Part shown: piece after piece, positions 51,660 to 59,800 of the stretch
Layout: each line of letters begins with the position of its first letter
Position numbering within the stretch: position 1 is the stretch's first letter
Origin: DASSQJ01 sp963773655
GTDB lineage: Bacteria; Actinomycetota; Actinomycetes; Actinomycetales; Dermatophilaceae
Direction of reading: 5' to 3'
Length of the DNA: 64,000 nucleotides
NCBI GenBank assembly: GCA_963773655.1
Contig: CAVZBX010000001.1
Location: 1,488,001 to 1,552,000 of the forward strand
Notes under the pieces: generated by a model
What the model was told of the DNA's origin: nothing
Seen by the model: only the letters and a program-made list of their open reading frames with translations
Databases searched by the model: none
Made by a program: the position numbers and the translations under genes

Positions 51660-52984
51660 CGCGCGACCCCCTCGGTGAGCTGGGCGCGCAGCGCGGCCGA
51701 GCGCATCCGGGCCACCGCCCGGGGCGCCCGGCCCCACTCCCGCGAGGCGACGATCTCGTCGACGTGGGCGTCGCCGGCGAGCTCGTCGAAGTGCTCGATG
51801 AGCAGCTCGGCCTGGTCGGTGTGGATGTTGACCATGCCGACGAGCACCGCCTGCTCGCCCGGGACGAGGGCGGCGACCGTGTCGAGGATCTGGTCCAGGC
51901 CGGGCCGCACGGTGTCACCGAGGCGGTGGATCCGCTCGGCGGCGTAGCCCCGCTGCACCATCGTCGGGATGACGGTGTCCTCGTAGGCGCCGAAGGTCAG
52001 GACGTGGTCGAGGTACTGCTCGAGGTCGTCCGGCACCATGTGGGCGAACAGCTCGGCGCGACGGCCCCGGTCGGCACGGTTGTTGAGGATGCCGATGACC
52101 GGCGCACCGGGCGGGAACCGGTCCGCGAGGGTCTCGAAGGTGAAGATCACGCTCTCGCGGTCGTTGGCGGCGAAGAGCGGGACCCAGAGCACCTGCTTCC
52201 CCCGGACGTCGTAGGTGCGCAGCCGGACCACGCCGACGTCGGGCACCGACTTCCACATGCCCTCGACCGCACGCCGCCGGGGGATGCCGAGCATGTCGGC
52301 CACGGCCAGGCCGATGGCGACGTTCTCCTTGAACTGGATGTAGTCGAAGCCGACCATGTCCTCGTCCAGCACGCCGGCCGGGTCGGCGTACACGAAGCGC
52401 GACCGGCGGGCCTCGGCGGCGGCACGGAGCCGGTCGCGCAGGTGCGGCCGGTCCTCCGCGGTGACGAGGACGCCGTCCCACGGCACGGTCTCGCACAGCG
52501 AGTCCGCGATCTCCTCGAGGGTCTCCCCCATCTCCTCCTGGTGGTCGAGGCGCACGTTGGTGATGACGGTGACGTCCGAGCGGATCATGAAGTCCTGGCT
52601 GTACCGCTGGTAGAGCGGCCGCACCGCCATGCACTCGGCGACGAGCGCGTCGACCTCCGGCAGCACGTGCTCGGCGACGACGTCGACCTGCTCGTTGATG
52701 GTGGCCGCGCCGCGGCGCCGGATCGGCCGCTCCTCGCCGGTGGGGAGGATGACCCTGGCGGCGCTGCCGGTCGTCTTGCCGAGGGCGACGTAGCTGCCCT
52801 CGCGCAGCACGGCGGCGACCAGCCGGGTGACGGTGGACTTGCCGCGGATGCCGTTGACGTGGATCCGGACGTCCAGCTGCTCCAGGCGCGCGTCGTGCCG
52901 GCGCACCGAGCGGTGCCAGTAGCCCACGGTCAGCCCGACGAGGAGGACGAGCAGGCCCAGCGGGACGACGGTGGTGGCGCTCAC
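51656..52984 (-). CDS. Poly-gamma-glutamate synthase subunit CapB/PgsB-like ligase
   Basis: 442 residues. One N-terminal membrane helix (VPLGLLVLLVGLTVGY), then a Mur-ligase-type ATPase: P-loop NGIRGKST at 44-51, TNVRLDHQEEMG, GVLVTAEDRPH, FAANDRES, GILNNRADRGRRAEL and VGMVNIH. It activates carboxyl groups for chain growth. GTGA overlaps at both ends join it to the GGDEF-like and CapC genes. The polymer need not be glutamate. Confidence 0.9.
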   Translation of the reverse strand: MSATTVVPLGLLVLLVGLTVGYWHRSVRRHDARLEQLDVRIHVNGIRGKSTVTRLVAAVLREGSYVALGKTTGSAARVILPTGEERPIRRRGAATINEQVDVVAEHVLPEVDALVAECMAVRPLYQRYSQDFMIRSDVTVITNVRLDHQEEMGETLEEIADSLCETVPWDGVLVTAEDRPHLRDRLRAAAEARRSRFVYADPAGVLDEDMVGFDYIQFKENVAIGLAVADMLGIPRRRAVEGMWKSVPDVGVVRLRTYDVRGKQVLWVPLFAANDRESVIFTFETLADRFPPGAPVIGILNNRADRGRRAELFAHMVPDDLEQYLDHVLTFGAYEDTVIPTMVQRGYAAERIHRLGDTVRPGLDQILDTVAALVPGEQAVLVGMVNIHTDQAELLIEHFDELAGDAHVDEIVASREWGRAPRAVARMRSAALRAQLTEGVAR

Positions 52985-53835
52985 GCCGCGTCCCCCACCG
53001 TGAGCGCCTCCGCGCGGGCGCGGCCCGGGCCGAGGATGTGGTCGGCGGTGCGGGTCGAGTCGTCGGCCGCGACCAGTACCGCGTGGAGGGCGACGGCTTC
53101 CCGCAGGCGCACCCGCACCCCGTCGGCTCGGTGCGCGTAGCCCGTCTCCAGGGTGTCGTCGACGACCCGGCCGAGCACCCGCCAGGCGTGCCCCTCGTCG
53201 GTGTCCGGCAGGACCACGCCGAGGACGTCGTCGGTGAGTGCGAAGGGCACGTCGCAGTCCCGGGTCGAGGCCTCGACCGCCCGGGCCACCGCCTTGGTCA
53301 CGGCCCGTCGCACGGCCTCGTCGGGGGGACCCTCGAGGTGCTCGACGCGCAGCAGCACGACGGTCAGGGGGCGGTCGCTGCCGGCCCGGCGGCGCAGCTC
53401 CTCGTCGATGCGCAGCCGGGCGGAGGCGGCGTCGAGCAGCCCGAGCGTGTGCAGGCTCGGGGCCACGGCCCCGTGCGGGGGGGTGGCGAGGTGGCGGGCG
53501 GTGCGCCGGGCGTAGGCCCCGGTGGTGCCGGCCGACCAGCCCAACCCGACGAGGAGCACGACCTGCACGACGTCGACGGGCTCCCAGCCGCCCCACGCGC
53601 GGTGCGCCGCCGTGACGACGACCGCACCGACCAGGCCCACGACGATCCCGAGCAGCCCGTCGAACAGTGCCGCCACCGCCGCCGTGAGCAGCGTGGCGAC
53701 GGCGGCGACGAGGGCCACACGGGGCACGTCGTGACCGGCGAGCAGGCCGAGGGCGAGGACGAGCGCACCGGTGGTGACCAGGTGCCCGGCTGCCTGCGCG
53801 GCCTGCCAGCGCCGCTCAGTCGGACGGGCTTCCAC
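52981..53835 (-). CDS. Four-span membrane protein with degenerate GGDEF domain keeping RxxD
   Basis: 284 residues. Four membrane helices in residues 17-105, then a GGDEF-like domain beginning LGLLDAASARLRIDEELRRR. The catalytic loop is TDDVL (201-205) in place of GGDEF, so cyclase activity is unlikely. RDCD at 192-195 sits exactly five residues before that loop, as does the RxxD inhibitory site that binds c-di-GMP in true cyclases. The plan (4 helices, dead GGDEF, polymer operon) recalls PelD. Coupled to capB by GTGA. Confidence 0.75.
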   Translation of the reverse strand: MEARPTERRWQAAQAAGHLVTTGALVLALGLLAGHDVPRVALVAAVATLLTAAVAALFDGLLGIVVGLVGAVVVTAAHRAWGGWEPVDVVQVVLLVGLGWSAGTTGAYARRTARHLATPPHGAVAPSLHTLGLLDAASARLRIDEELRRRAGSDRPLTVVLLRVEHLEGPPDEAVRRAVTKAVARAVEASTRDCDVPFALTDDVLGVVLPDTDEGHAWRVLGRVVDDTLETGYAHRADGVRVRLREAVALHAVLVAADDSTRTADHILGPGRARAEALTVGDAA

Positions 53836-53938
53836 CGGCGGACGCCTCCTTCCGGGGCGCCCACCGCAGGTGCGCGGCCAGGAGGAGCACGGCGAAGAGG
53901 CCGAGGGCGACGAGGCCGTGGGCCAGGTCGACGCTCAC
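53816..53938 (-). CDS. 40-residue single-span membrane peptide in the cap-like operon
   Basis: GTG start; VSVDLAHGLVALGLFAVLLL and AAHLRWAPRKEASAGGSPSD: one transmembrane helix and a basic/disordered tail. It overlaps the start of the GGDEF-like gene by 20 nt and starts 25 nt after the GAF gene. Its size and position recall PgsE/CapE, the tiny fourth subunit in Bacillus, though sequence similarity cannot be judged. Confidence 0.6.
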   Translation of the reverse strand: MSVDLAHGLVALGLFAVLLLAAHLRWAPRKEASAGGSPSD

Positions 53939-53963
53939 CGGGTGCCCCGCGTGCTGAGGGCGT

Positions 53964-55181
53964 TCATCCGACGTCGACCCCCCACGACGTCTCCACCCGC
54001 GTGCCCTCCGGCCCGGACGTGGCCGTGACCGAGCGGCCCTGCACGGCCGCCGCGTCGCCGCGCACGACGAGCGCCGGGGGGTCGGCGGGGGTGTCGGCGC
54101 CCGGCCGGCGGACCTGGGCCTCGAACCGGCCGACGGCCGCGGTGAGCACCGGCACGGCGCAGGTGCGCCCGGGGGCCTCGACGACGAGACGGGCGAGCGG
54201 CCCGGCCGCGACGTCGTCGGCGGACCCGGGGACGAGCTCGAGGCGGACGAGCACCTCGCCCGTGCCCGGGGCGGTGCTGACGGCGTCGAGGAGGGCCAGG
54301 GTCCCGGCGCGCACGGCGTCGGGGTCGGCGAGCACCGGGAGCGGCTCCGGGTGCAGGCGGGGGCGCACCCGCACGTCAGGTGCGGAGCGGGCGGCCGCGC
54401 GCACCGCGGCCGTGACGCCCCAGCGCAGGTCGACCGGCGCGAGCGCGGCGAGCTCACCGCGGGCGGGCGCGAGGGCGTCCTCGAACCGGTGGACGTCCTC
54501 GGCGAGGTCGTCGAGCCGGTCGCGGACGAGCGCCGAGCGGGCCCGGAGGGCGGGGTCGTCCCCGGCGTCGGCCGCGGAGACCAGCGTGCCCACGGCGCGC
54601 GTCGTCCCGTCCAGGCCCACGGCCACGGTGCTCCAGCCGCGCACCACCCGCTCGGCGGCGGCCAGGCGGGTGCGGTTCGCGAGGTCGTGGCCGAGGACGC
54701 GTGCGAGCTCGGTGAGGTGGGCGAGCTCCTCGCTCGACCAGGGGCGGCTCAGGGTGTCGGCGGCGCCCACGACCCCGACCACCCGGCCGGCCTGGAGCAC
54801 CGGGGCGACGGCCAGGGCGCGCACGCCGAGCAGCTGCGGGTCGGTGGGGTCGACGTCCCACCCCGGGTCGGTGAGGTCGGCGACGGCGAGGCGCCGGGTG
54901 GTGGCGACGACGTCGGAGAGCACCTCGCGCAGCCGCGGCGTCCCGTGCAGCGGCATCCCGACGTGGGCTTCCCGCCGCTCGCGCAGGCGGACCAGGTCGG
55001 CCTCGCCGAGCACGACGAGCCCCACCGGGGCGTCGGCGCCGGTCGCGGCGAGCGCGGCAACGGTGGAGAAGACGTCGTGTGCCGGCCCGAGCCGTGTGGA
55101 CGGGTGCGGGCCGACGGGTACGTCGAGGTTGCCGGTCACGGCGCCGGAGGCGGCGGCGACGTGGGACTCGGTCACGGTCAC
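53964..55181 (-). CDS. GAF-domain protein with decayed histidine-kinase-like half
   Basis: 405 residues, soluble. GAF domain at about 35-175 (LAVADLTDPGWDVDP, LAVAPVLQAGRVVGVVG, WSSEELAHLTELARVLG). A helical segment then resembles a kinase dimerisation domain without the phospho-His, followed by an ATPase-like region where the usual N-box is LALLDAVSTAP. Probably a ligand sensor without kinase activity. First gene of the six-gene cap-like operon; TACCCT (-10, 55216-55221 minus) lies 34 nt upstream. GTG 55175 is an equal start candidate. Confidence 0.75.
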   Translation of the reverse strand: MTVTESHVAAASGAVTGNLDVPVGPHPSTRLGPAHDVFSTVAALAATGADAPVGLVVLGEADLVRLRERREAHVGMPLHGTPRLREVLSDVVATTRRLAVADLTDPGWDVDPTDPQLLGVRALAVAPVLQAGRVVGVVGAADTLSRPWSSEELAHLTELARVLGHDLANRTRLAAAERVVRGWSTVAVGLDGTTRAVGTLVSAADAGDDPALRARSALVRDRLDDLAEDVHRFEDALAPARGELAALAPVDLRWGVTAAVRAAARSAPDVRVRPRLHPEPLPVLADPDAVRAGTLALLDAVSTAPGTGEVLVRLELVPGSADDVAAGPLARLVVEAPGRTCAVPVLTAAVGRFEAQVRRPGADTPADPPALVVRGDAAAVQGRSVTATSGPEGTRVETSWGVDVG

Positions 55182-55321
55182 TCCTCACGAGGGACGGTGC
55201 TGCGGGGTCGCCTCGAGGGTACGGACGTGACGGGTGGGACGTGGTCGGGCCTTCCGCCGGCTAGGGCGATCGGCGTGCGGGCCTGCCCGAACGGACGACC
55301 CCGTCCGGTCAGGTCAGCAGG

Positions 55322-56287
55322 TCACCAGCCGCGCTCGGCGAGCCGGTGCGGCTGCGGGATGTCGTCGACGTTGATGCCGACCATCGCCTCGCCGAGGCCG
55401 CGGGAGACCTTGGCGATGACGTCGGGGTCGTCGTAGAACGTCGTGGCCTTGACGATCGCCTCGGCGCGCTGCGCCGGGTTGCCGGACTTGAAGATGCCGG
55501 ACCCGACGAAGACGCCCTCGGCCCCGAGCTGCATCATCATCGCCGCGTCGGCGGGCGTCGCGATCCCCCCGGCGGTGAAGAGGACGACGGGCAGCTTGCC
55601 GGTCTCGGCCACCTCCCGGACGAGGTCGTACGGCGCCTGGAGCTCCTTGGCCGCGACGTAGAGCTCGTCGCCCTCCATCGAGCGCAGCCGGTTGACCTGG
55701 GCGCGCAGCGAGCGCATGTGGGTGGTGGCGTTCGAGACGTCGCCGGTGCCGGCCTCGCCCTTGGAGCGGATCATGGCCGCGCCCTCGGTGATCCGGCGCA
55801 GCGCCTCGCCGAGGTTGGTGGCACCGCAGACGAACGGCACCGTGAACTGCCACTTGTCGATGTGGTTCGCGTAGTCGGCCGGGGTGAGCACCTCGGACTC
55901 GTCGATGTAGTCGACCCCGAGGCTCTGCAGCACCTGGGCCTCGACGAAGTGCCCGATCCGCGCCTTGGCCATGACGGGGACCGAGACCGCCTCGATGATG
56001 CCGTCGACCATGTCGGGGTCGCTCATCCGGGACACCCCTCCCTGGGCGCGGATGTCGGCGGGGACGCGCTCGAGGGCCATGACGGCCACGGCCCCGGCGT
56101 CCTCGGCGATGCGGGCCTGCTCGGGTGTGACGACGTCCATGATGACGCCGCCCTTGAGCATCTCGGCCATCCCCCGCTTGACGCGGGCGGTCCCGTGCTC
56201 CGCGTGGTGGGTCCCACCCTCTGCGTGGTGGGTCCCACGCTCTGCGTGGGACGTTCCGGTGGTGGACGGGGACTGCTGCTCGGTCAT
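55322..56287 (-). CDS. pdxS: Pyridoxal 5'-phosphate synthase lyase subunit PdxS
   Basis: 321 residues. Core starts ARVKRGMAEMLKGGVIMDVV; catalytic Lys in VMAKARIGHFVEAQ and the second Lys in RSKGEAGTGDVSNA; FTAGGIATPADAA and GSGIFKSG bind phosphate. It builds PLP from ribose 5-phosphate, glyceraldehyde 3-phosphate and ammonia from PdxT. The N-terminus carries three heptad copies (SHAERGT, HHAEGGT, HHAEHGT, residues 13-33), coded by a 21-bp tandem repeat. TAGAAT (56295-56300 minus) is 7 nt before ATG: leaderless. Confidence 0.96.
   Translation of the reverse strand: MTEQQSPSTTGTSHAERGTHHAEGGTHHAEHGTARVKRGMAEMLKGGVIMDVVTPEQARIAEDAGAVAVMALERVPADIRAQGGVSRMSDPDMVDGIIEAVSVPVMAKARIGHFVEAQVLQSLGVDYIDESEVLTPADYANHIDKWQFTVPFVCGATNLGEALRRITEGAAMIRSKGEAGTGDVSNATTHMRSLRAQVNRLRSMEGDELYVAAKELQAPYDLVREVAETGKLPVVLFTAGGIATPADAAMMMQLGAEGVFVGSGIFKSGNPAQRAEAIVKATTFYDDPDVIAKVSRGLGEAMVGINVDDIPQPHRLAERGW
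56189..56251 (-). repeat. Three-copy 21-bp tandem repeat inside pdxS
   Basis: The units code for SHAERGT, HHAEGGT and HHAEHGT (residues 13-33 of PdxS), just before the conserved core. In-frame copy-number change would not harm the enzyme. Confidence 0.8.
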
Positions 56288-56340
56288 GCCGCCGATTCTA
56301 GGTGGCTCGAACGGGTACGCGGACCGCGGCCCGGCCCCGC

Positions 56341-56937
56341 CTAGCGCGAGAGCGCCGCGGGCAGCTCGTCGTCGAACTCCACCCGGTCCGGGAGGGCCGC
56401 ACGGCCGGCGAGCCGGAACCACCGCACGACCCGCTTGCGGCGGACCCTGCGCACCTCCCGCACCGCGTCGTTGTGGAACCGGCGGGCCATCCGGACCCGC
56501 AGGCTGCTCGCCGCGAGCCGGTCCAGCGAGTCGTCGACGAGCGGGTCGTCGCGGCCCCGCAGGTCGGCGACCACGGTGTCGCTGAGGGCTGCCACGAGCA
56601 CGGCGGTCAGGTCGCTCTCGACGTCCTCGCGGCCGCCGAAGTGCTGGCCGTCGAGCAGGTCCTCGTCCACCGGGTGCTCGGTGGTGCGCTCGATGGACTC
56701 GGTGGCGGCGTCCGCGAGGAGGAGGGCGCTCGCGGGGTCCAGGACCCCGGAGTTGGCCAGCTCCAGGGTGGCCTCGGCGCGGCGCACGAGCTGGGCGTCG
56801 AGCGCGGACATCGCTCCCTCCACCTTGGCGTGCAGCCGGTCCAGCCGGGCCGCGGAGTACGACAGGTACCACGCGACCGCCACGACGGCGAGCACGACCA
56901 GGCTCGCCACCTGCAGGACGTCGACGTCGATCGTCAC
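56341..56937 (-). CDS. Membrane protein with LemA-like helical region, in PIM operon
   Basis: 198 residues. One N-terminal membrane helix (VASLVVLAVVAVAWYLSY), then LDRLHAKVEGAMSALDAQLVRRAEA, similar to the start of LemA-type proteins, and a helical, basic C-terminus (RRVRRKRVVRWFRLAGRA). Mycobacterial Rv2609c holds the equivalent place after pimA, there with a NUDIX part that is missing here. GTG start overlaps the pimA stop. Function unknown. Confidence 0.72.
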   Translation of the reverse strand: MTIDVDVLQVASLVVLAVVAVAWYLSYSAARLDRLHAKVEGAMSALDAQLVRRAEATLELANSGVLDPASALLLADAATESIERTTEHPVDEDLLDGQHFGGREDVESDLTAVLVAALSDTVVADLRGRDDPLVDDSLDRLAASSLRVRMARRFHNDAVREVRRVRRKRVVRWFRLAGRAALPDRVEFDDELPAALSR

Positions 56938-58124
56938 GGTGTCCCCGTTCCCGGCACGCCCCGGACCAGCCGGCCCCACAGGCCGCGTGGCGTCGGCTCG
57001 GCCGGCTCGGCGTCGGCCCCGGCGATGGCGGTCTCGTAGACCGCCATGACCTGGCGCGACACCGAGGACCAGTCGAAGCGGGCCGCACGCTCGTGCCCGA
57101 CCCGGCGCAGCGACTCCCGGCGCCCGGGGTCCCCGAGCAGCTCGAGCGCCGTGCGCGCGAGAGCCGTCGCCGATCCGGTCTCGAACACGGCACCGGTGCG
57201 GCCGCCGTCGAGGACGCGCACGAAGGCCGGGAGGTCGGCCGCCACCACCGGCGCCCCGGCCGCCATCGCCTCGACGAGGACGATGCCGAAGCTCTCGCCA
57301 CCGAGGTGCGGCGCCACGTAGGCGTCCACCGAGCGCAGCAGCGCCGCCTTGTCGGGGTCGGACACCGCCCCGAGGGGCTCGACCGCAGCGGCCACCCGCG
57401 GGCCCACCTTCCGGAGCAGCTCGGCGGTGTCCCCCGGGCCGGCGACGAGCAGGCGGGTGCCCGGGACGACGTCCAGCACCGACGACAGCGCCTGGAGCGC
57501 GACGAGCAGCCCCTTGCGCGGCTCGTCGACCCGCCCGAGGAAGGCGAGCGTCGGCCGCGCCGGGGTGCCGGTCCACTCGGGCCGGGGCGACGCTCCGGCG
57601 AAGCGCGACACGTGCACCCCGTTGGGGATGATGTACGTGTCGCCCCCGAGGTGGCGGCGCACGGTGGTGGCGGCGTCCTCGGAGACCGCGATCCTGGCCC
57701 GGATCTTCTCGAGCGACGGCCGGAGCAGCGGGTTGGCCGCGTGCATCGCGCGCGAGCGCACGTTCGCGGTGTGGAAGGTGGCCACGACGGGCTCCTCGGC
57801 GGCCCAGAGCGCCATGAGGGAGACCGACGGGGTCACCGGCTCGTGGAGGTGGATGACGTCGAACTGCCCCGACTCCAGCCACCGGGTCACCCGGGCCGAG
57901 GTGACCGGCCCGAAGGTCAGGCGTGCCACCGAGCCGTTGTAGCGCACCGGGACCGCCCGCCCGCACGAGGTGAGGTACGCGGGGAGGTGCGACTCCTCGT
58001 CAGCGGGGGCGAGGACGGACACCCGGTGCCCCTCCGCGAGGAAGACCTCGGCGAGGTCGCGGACGTGGAACTGCACCCCGCCGGGCACGTCGAAGGAGTA
58101 CGGGCAGACCATCCCGATCCTCAC
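56934..58124 (-). CDS. pimA: Phosphatidylinositol mannosyltransferase PimA
   Basis: 396 residues, GT-B/GT4. RIGMVCPYSFDVPGGVQFHV at the N-terminus, HLHEPVTPSVSLMAL, ATFHTANVRS, LGRVDEPRKGL and the nucleotide-binding ESFGIVLVEAMAAG are PimA hallmarks. It moves mannose from GDP-mannose to phosphatidylinositol on the cytoplasmic face. Coupled by GTGA on both sides to the acyltransferase and LemA-like genes. The last 30 residues are a Pro/Gly-rich tail. Confidence 0.94.
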   Translation of the reverse strand: MRIGMVCPYSFDVPGGVQFHVRDLAEVFLAEGHRVSVLAPADEESHLPAYLTSCGRAVPVRYNGSVARLTFGPVTSARVTRWLESGQFDVIHLHEPVTPSVSLMALWAAEEPVVATFHTANVRSRAMHAANPLLRPSLEKIRARIAVSEDAATTVRRHLGGDTYIIPNGVHVSRFAGASPRPEWTGTPARPTLAFLGRVDEPRKGLLVALQALSSVLDVVPGTRLLVAGPGDTAELLRKVGPRVAAAVEPLGAVSDPDKAALLRSVDAYVAPHLGGESFGIVLVEAMAAGAPVVAADLPAFVRVLDGGRTGAVFETGSATALARTALELLGDPGRRESLRRVGHERAARFDWSSVSRQVMAVYETAIAGADAEPAEPTPRGLWGRLVRGVPGTGTP

Positions 58125-59062
58125 GACCGGGCCTCCGCCGCCGCGAGCCGCTCGGGGTCCAGGTCGTCGAGGAAGACCCGTTGCAGCATGTGCCAGTCCG
58201 CGGTGTGCTCGCGGACCACCTGGCCGAGGGTGTCGGCGCAGGCCTGGGTCATCACCAGCGCCCGCTCGCGGGTGGTGCCCGTGGCGGGGACCTCCACCGC
58301 GGGGTGGAAGGTGATGACGATCCCCCAGCCGGGCCCCCGGGGCTCGTGCCGGATCGACACCGGGTGCAGCGGCCGGCGCTCGGCGAGGGCGAGGGCGGCC
58401 GGGCCGGCCGCCATCCGCGCCGGGTGCCCGCAGAACTCGACCTGCACGCCCCGCGCGGTGAGGTCGCGGTCGGCGAGGAGCGGGATGATCGTCCCGGGCG
58501 TGCGGGCCGCTCGGCGCAGGCCGGAGAAGACGTCCGGGCCGCCGGTGAGCGGCAGGATGGTCATGCCGAGGCCCTCGCGGAAGGCGAGGAACTCCTCGAA
58601 GACCTCCTCCGGCTCCAGCCGTTCGGCCACCGTCGTCACGTGCCCGAGGTGCACCGCGCCCCAGGCGCCCGCGAGGTCCCAGTTGCCGAGGTGGCCGAGG
58701 AAGCAGACGACCGAGCCACCGTCCATCGCCGCCCGGACCGGTCCGTCGCCCTCGACCCGCACCCGGGCCGCGAGGTCGTCGGTGCCGAGCACCGGCAGCC
58801 GGAAGGCCTCGCAGTAGTAGCGCAGGTAGCGCCGCATCCCGTCCTTGACGAGGACGTCCAGCGCCCGGTCGTCGAGCTCGGGGCGGACCCGGGCGTAGTT
58901 GGCCCGCATCCGCGCGGCGCCGCCCCGGGCCACGGAGAGGTCGGCGGCCGCCTCGAAGAGCGCGTAGGCGGCCCGCTCGGGCATCCGGCGCACGGCCGCC
59001 CAGCCGAGGCGGTGACCGGCGAGCACGAGGGGGTCGCCGAGCCTGCGGGTCAGGCTGCTCAC
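58121..59062 (-). CDS. Phosphatidylinositol mannoside acyltransferase (PatA/HtrB family)
   Basis: 313 residues, LpxL/HtrB-like. The catalytic HxxxxD is HLGNWDLAG near residue 125; PLLADRDLTARGVQVEFCGHPARMAAGP and WGIVITFHPAVEVP complete the fold. It should acylate a mannose of PIM with acyl-CoA. It lies between PI-phosphate synthase and pimA, as in Mycobacterium. GTG 59062 overlaps the upstream stop. Confidence 0.92.
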   Translation of the reverse strand: MSSLTRRLGDPLVLAGHRLGWAAVRRMPERAAYALFEAAADLSVARGGAARMRANYARVRPELDDRALDVLVKDGMRRYLRYYCEAFRLPVLGTDDLAARVRVEGDGPVRAAMDGGSVVCFLGHLGNWDLAGAWGAVHLGHVTTVAERLEPEEVFEEFLAFREGLGMTILPLTGGPDVFSGLRRAARTPGTIIPLLADRDLTARGVQVEFCGHPARMAAGPAALALAERRPLHPVSIRHEPRGPGWGIVITFHPAVEVPATGTTRERALVMTQACADTLGQVVREHTADWHMLQRVFLDDLDPERLAAAEARS

Positions 59063-59673
59063 GCCGTGCCCAGGGCCTGCCGGCGGACCTCGAGGATCCG
59101 CTGGACGACGGTGACCAGGCTCGCCACGGCGAGCAGCGCGAGGACGACGCCGAGCACCACGGTGGGCAGCCCGAACAGCCCGGTGAGCCCGGTGGCGACG
59201 AGGACCGCCACGAGCCGGTCCGCGCGCTCGGCGATGCCGACGTTCGCGGTCATCCCGAGGCCCTCGGCCCGGGCCTTGGCGTAGGAGACGACGCTGCCGA
59301 GGACGAGGCACGCGAGGGCCAGGGCCGCCATCGTGGTGTTCGCGCCGTCACCGGCGTACCAGAGGACCAGGCCACCGAACACGGCGGCGTCGCCGACCCG
59401 GTCCAGGGTGGAGTCGAGGTAGGCGCCCCAGCGGCCCGGGCGCCCCAGGCTGCGCGCCATGATGCCGTCGAGGGTGTCGGCGAAGACGAACGCCGTGATG
59501 ACCAGGGTGCCGACGAGCAGCTCACCCCGCGGGTAGAACACCAGGGCCCCGGCGGCGACGCCGAGGGTGCCGACCACGGTGACGACGTCCGGGCTGACCC
59601 CCAGTCGGACGAGGAGGGCGGCCACGGGGCCCAGCACCCGGGTGAAGAAGGCACGGGCGTATCGGTTCAGCAC
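59059..59673 (-). CDS. pgsA: Phosphatidylinositol phosphate synthase
   Basis: 204 residues. CDP-alcohol motif in DTLDGIMARSLGR and GAYLDSTLDRVGD, with about six membrane helices. In actinobacteria with this gene order it makes phosphatidylinositol-phosphate from CDP-diacylglycerol and inositol phosphate, the first step of PIM synthesis. TACGCT (59681-59686, minus) is 7 nt before GTG 59673: leaderless start of the PIM operon. Confidence 0.93.
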   Translation of the reverse strand: MLNRYARAFFTRVLGPVAALLVRLGVSPDVVTVVGTLGVAAGALVFYPRGELLVGTLVITAFVFADTLDGIMARSLGRPGRWGAYLDSTLDRVGDAAVFGGLVLWYAGDGANTTMAALALACLVLGSVVSYAKARAEGLGMTANVGIAERADRLVAVLVATGLTGLFGLPTVVLGVVLALLAVASLVTVVQRILEVRRQALGTA

Positions 59674-59800
59674 GGCGGCCAGCGTAGTGGGGTCCCGCCC
59701 CGGACCCCGACCACCTCGGGGCGCGCCGGGTGAGGCGCCTCACCACCCCGCCGCCACGTCGCGCTTGTGCCCGCGGCCGGAAAGGGGTTGATTTGGGGCC

